DNA from: an uncultured Eubacteriales bacterium
Lineage (GTDB): Bacteria > Bacillota > Clostridia > Christensenellales > CAG-138
Reading direction: 5' to 3'
Assembly (NCBI GenBank): GCA_900544965.1
Contig: UQXE01000042.1
Span: 1 to 12,848 of the forward strand
Length of the DNA stretch: 12,848 nucleotides
The notes below the pieces were generated by a model, which ran no database searches, was not told the origin of the DNA, and was given only the letters and a program-made list of their open reading frames with translations. The translations under genes and the position numbers were made by a program. Shown piece after piece: positions 12,822-12,848 of this stretch; position 1 is the first letter of the stretch; every line of letters starts with the position of its first letter.

Positions 12822-12848
12822 CGGCTTAGAACCTTTTTTGCAAAAAAG
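12822..12848 (+). repeat. start of a repeat element cut by the window edge
   Basis: CGGCTTAGAACC (12822-12833) is an exact 12-nt copy of 9785-9796. Here it is followed by T6-GC-A6, the beginning of a hairpin that runs out of the window. Confidence 0.4.

Overview
The window looks like a chromosomal segment of a low-to-mid GC Firmicute of the class Clostridia. Support comes from the pth-mfd-PrsA-like lipoprotein-rqcP gene order, a long-form ribosome hibernation factor, a DegV protein, SigA-type promoters, strong AGGAGG-type ribosome binding sites, and a lysine riboswitch acting through an intrinsic terminator. A narrower placement (for example Christensenellales-like) is a guess. I see no phage, transposase, CRISPR array, rRNA or tRNA gene.

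Left part (1-8857), all on the minus strand. Read in the direction of transcription: pth and mfd (peptidyl-tRNA hydrolase and transcription-repair coupling factor, 2 nt apart) run from a promoter at 8830-8857 and end at a bidirectional terminator at 4666-4690. A second unit, from a promoter at 4468-4496, carries a SurA/PrsA-type foldase lipoprotein, the S4-domain ribosome quality-control factor RqcP, and a fused IspD-IspF isoprenoid enzyme. A third unit, from a promoter at 1479-1507, carries a small DUF4190-like membrane protein and Lgt, the enzyme that puts the diacylglyceryl anchor on lipoproteins such as the two encoded in this window. Two gene-free stretches (about 100-204 and 4438-4741) share short blocks in the same order and spacing, so they are copies of a dispersed intergenic repeat.

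Middle part (8861-10840). A DegV-family fatty-acid-binding protein is on the plus strand. After it comes a 274-nt gene-free stretch with several good hairpins and a shared terminator, facing the 3' end of hpf on the minus strand. Upstream of hpf on the minus strand is a structured leader of roughly 200-270 nt whose position and folding suit a raiA-type noncoding RNA.

Right part (10825-12799), plus strand. A near-perfect SigA promoter drives a well-formed lysine riboswitch (P1-P5, with a 6-bp L2/L3 kissing interaction). It is followed by an EamA/DMT-family transporter and, with a 4-nt ATGA overlap, a small lipoprotein of unknown function. The most interesting point is how the switch is wired. 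The 3' strand of aptamer helix P1 is itself the 5' foot of the terminator hairpin. Lysine binding should therefore prevent termination, giving an ON switch, unlike the usual OFF switch on lysine synthesis and uptake genes. With a DMT-type exporter downstream, this suggests a lysine-induced efflux (overflow) system with an accessory lipoprotein. A second terminator-like hairpin and a competing hairpin lie between the switch and the start codon. The riboswitch promoter and a candidate hpf/raiA promoter overlap back to back.
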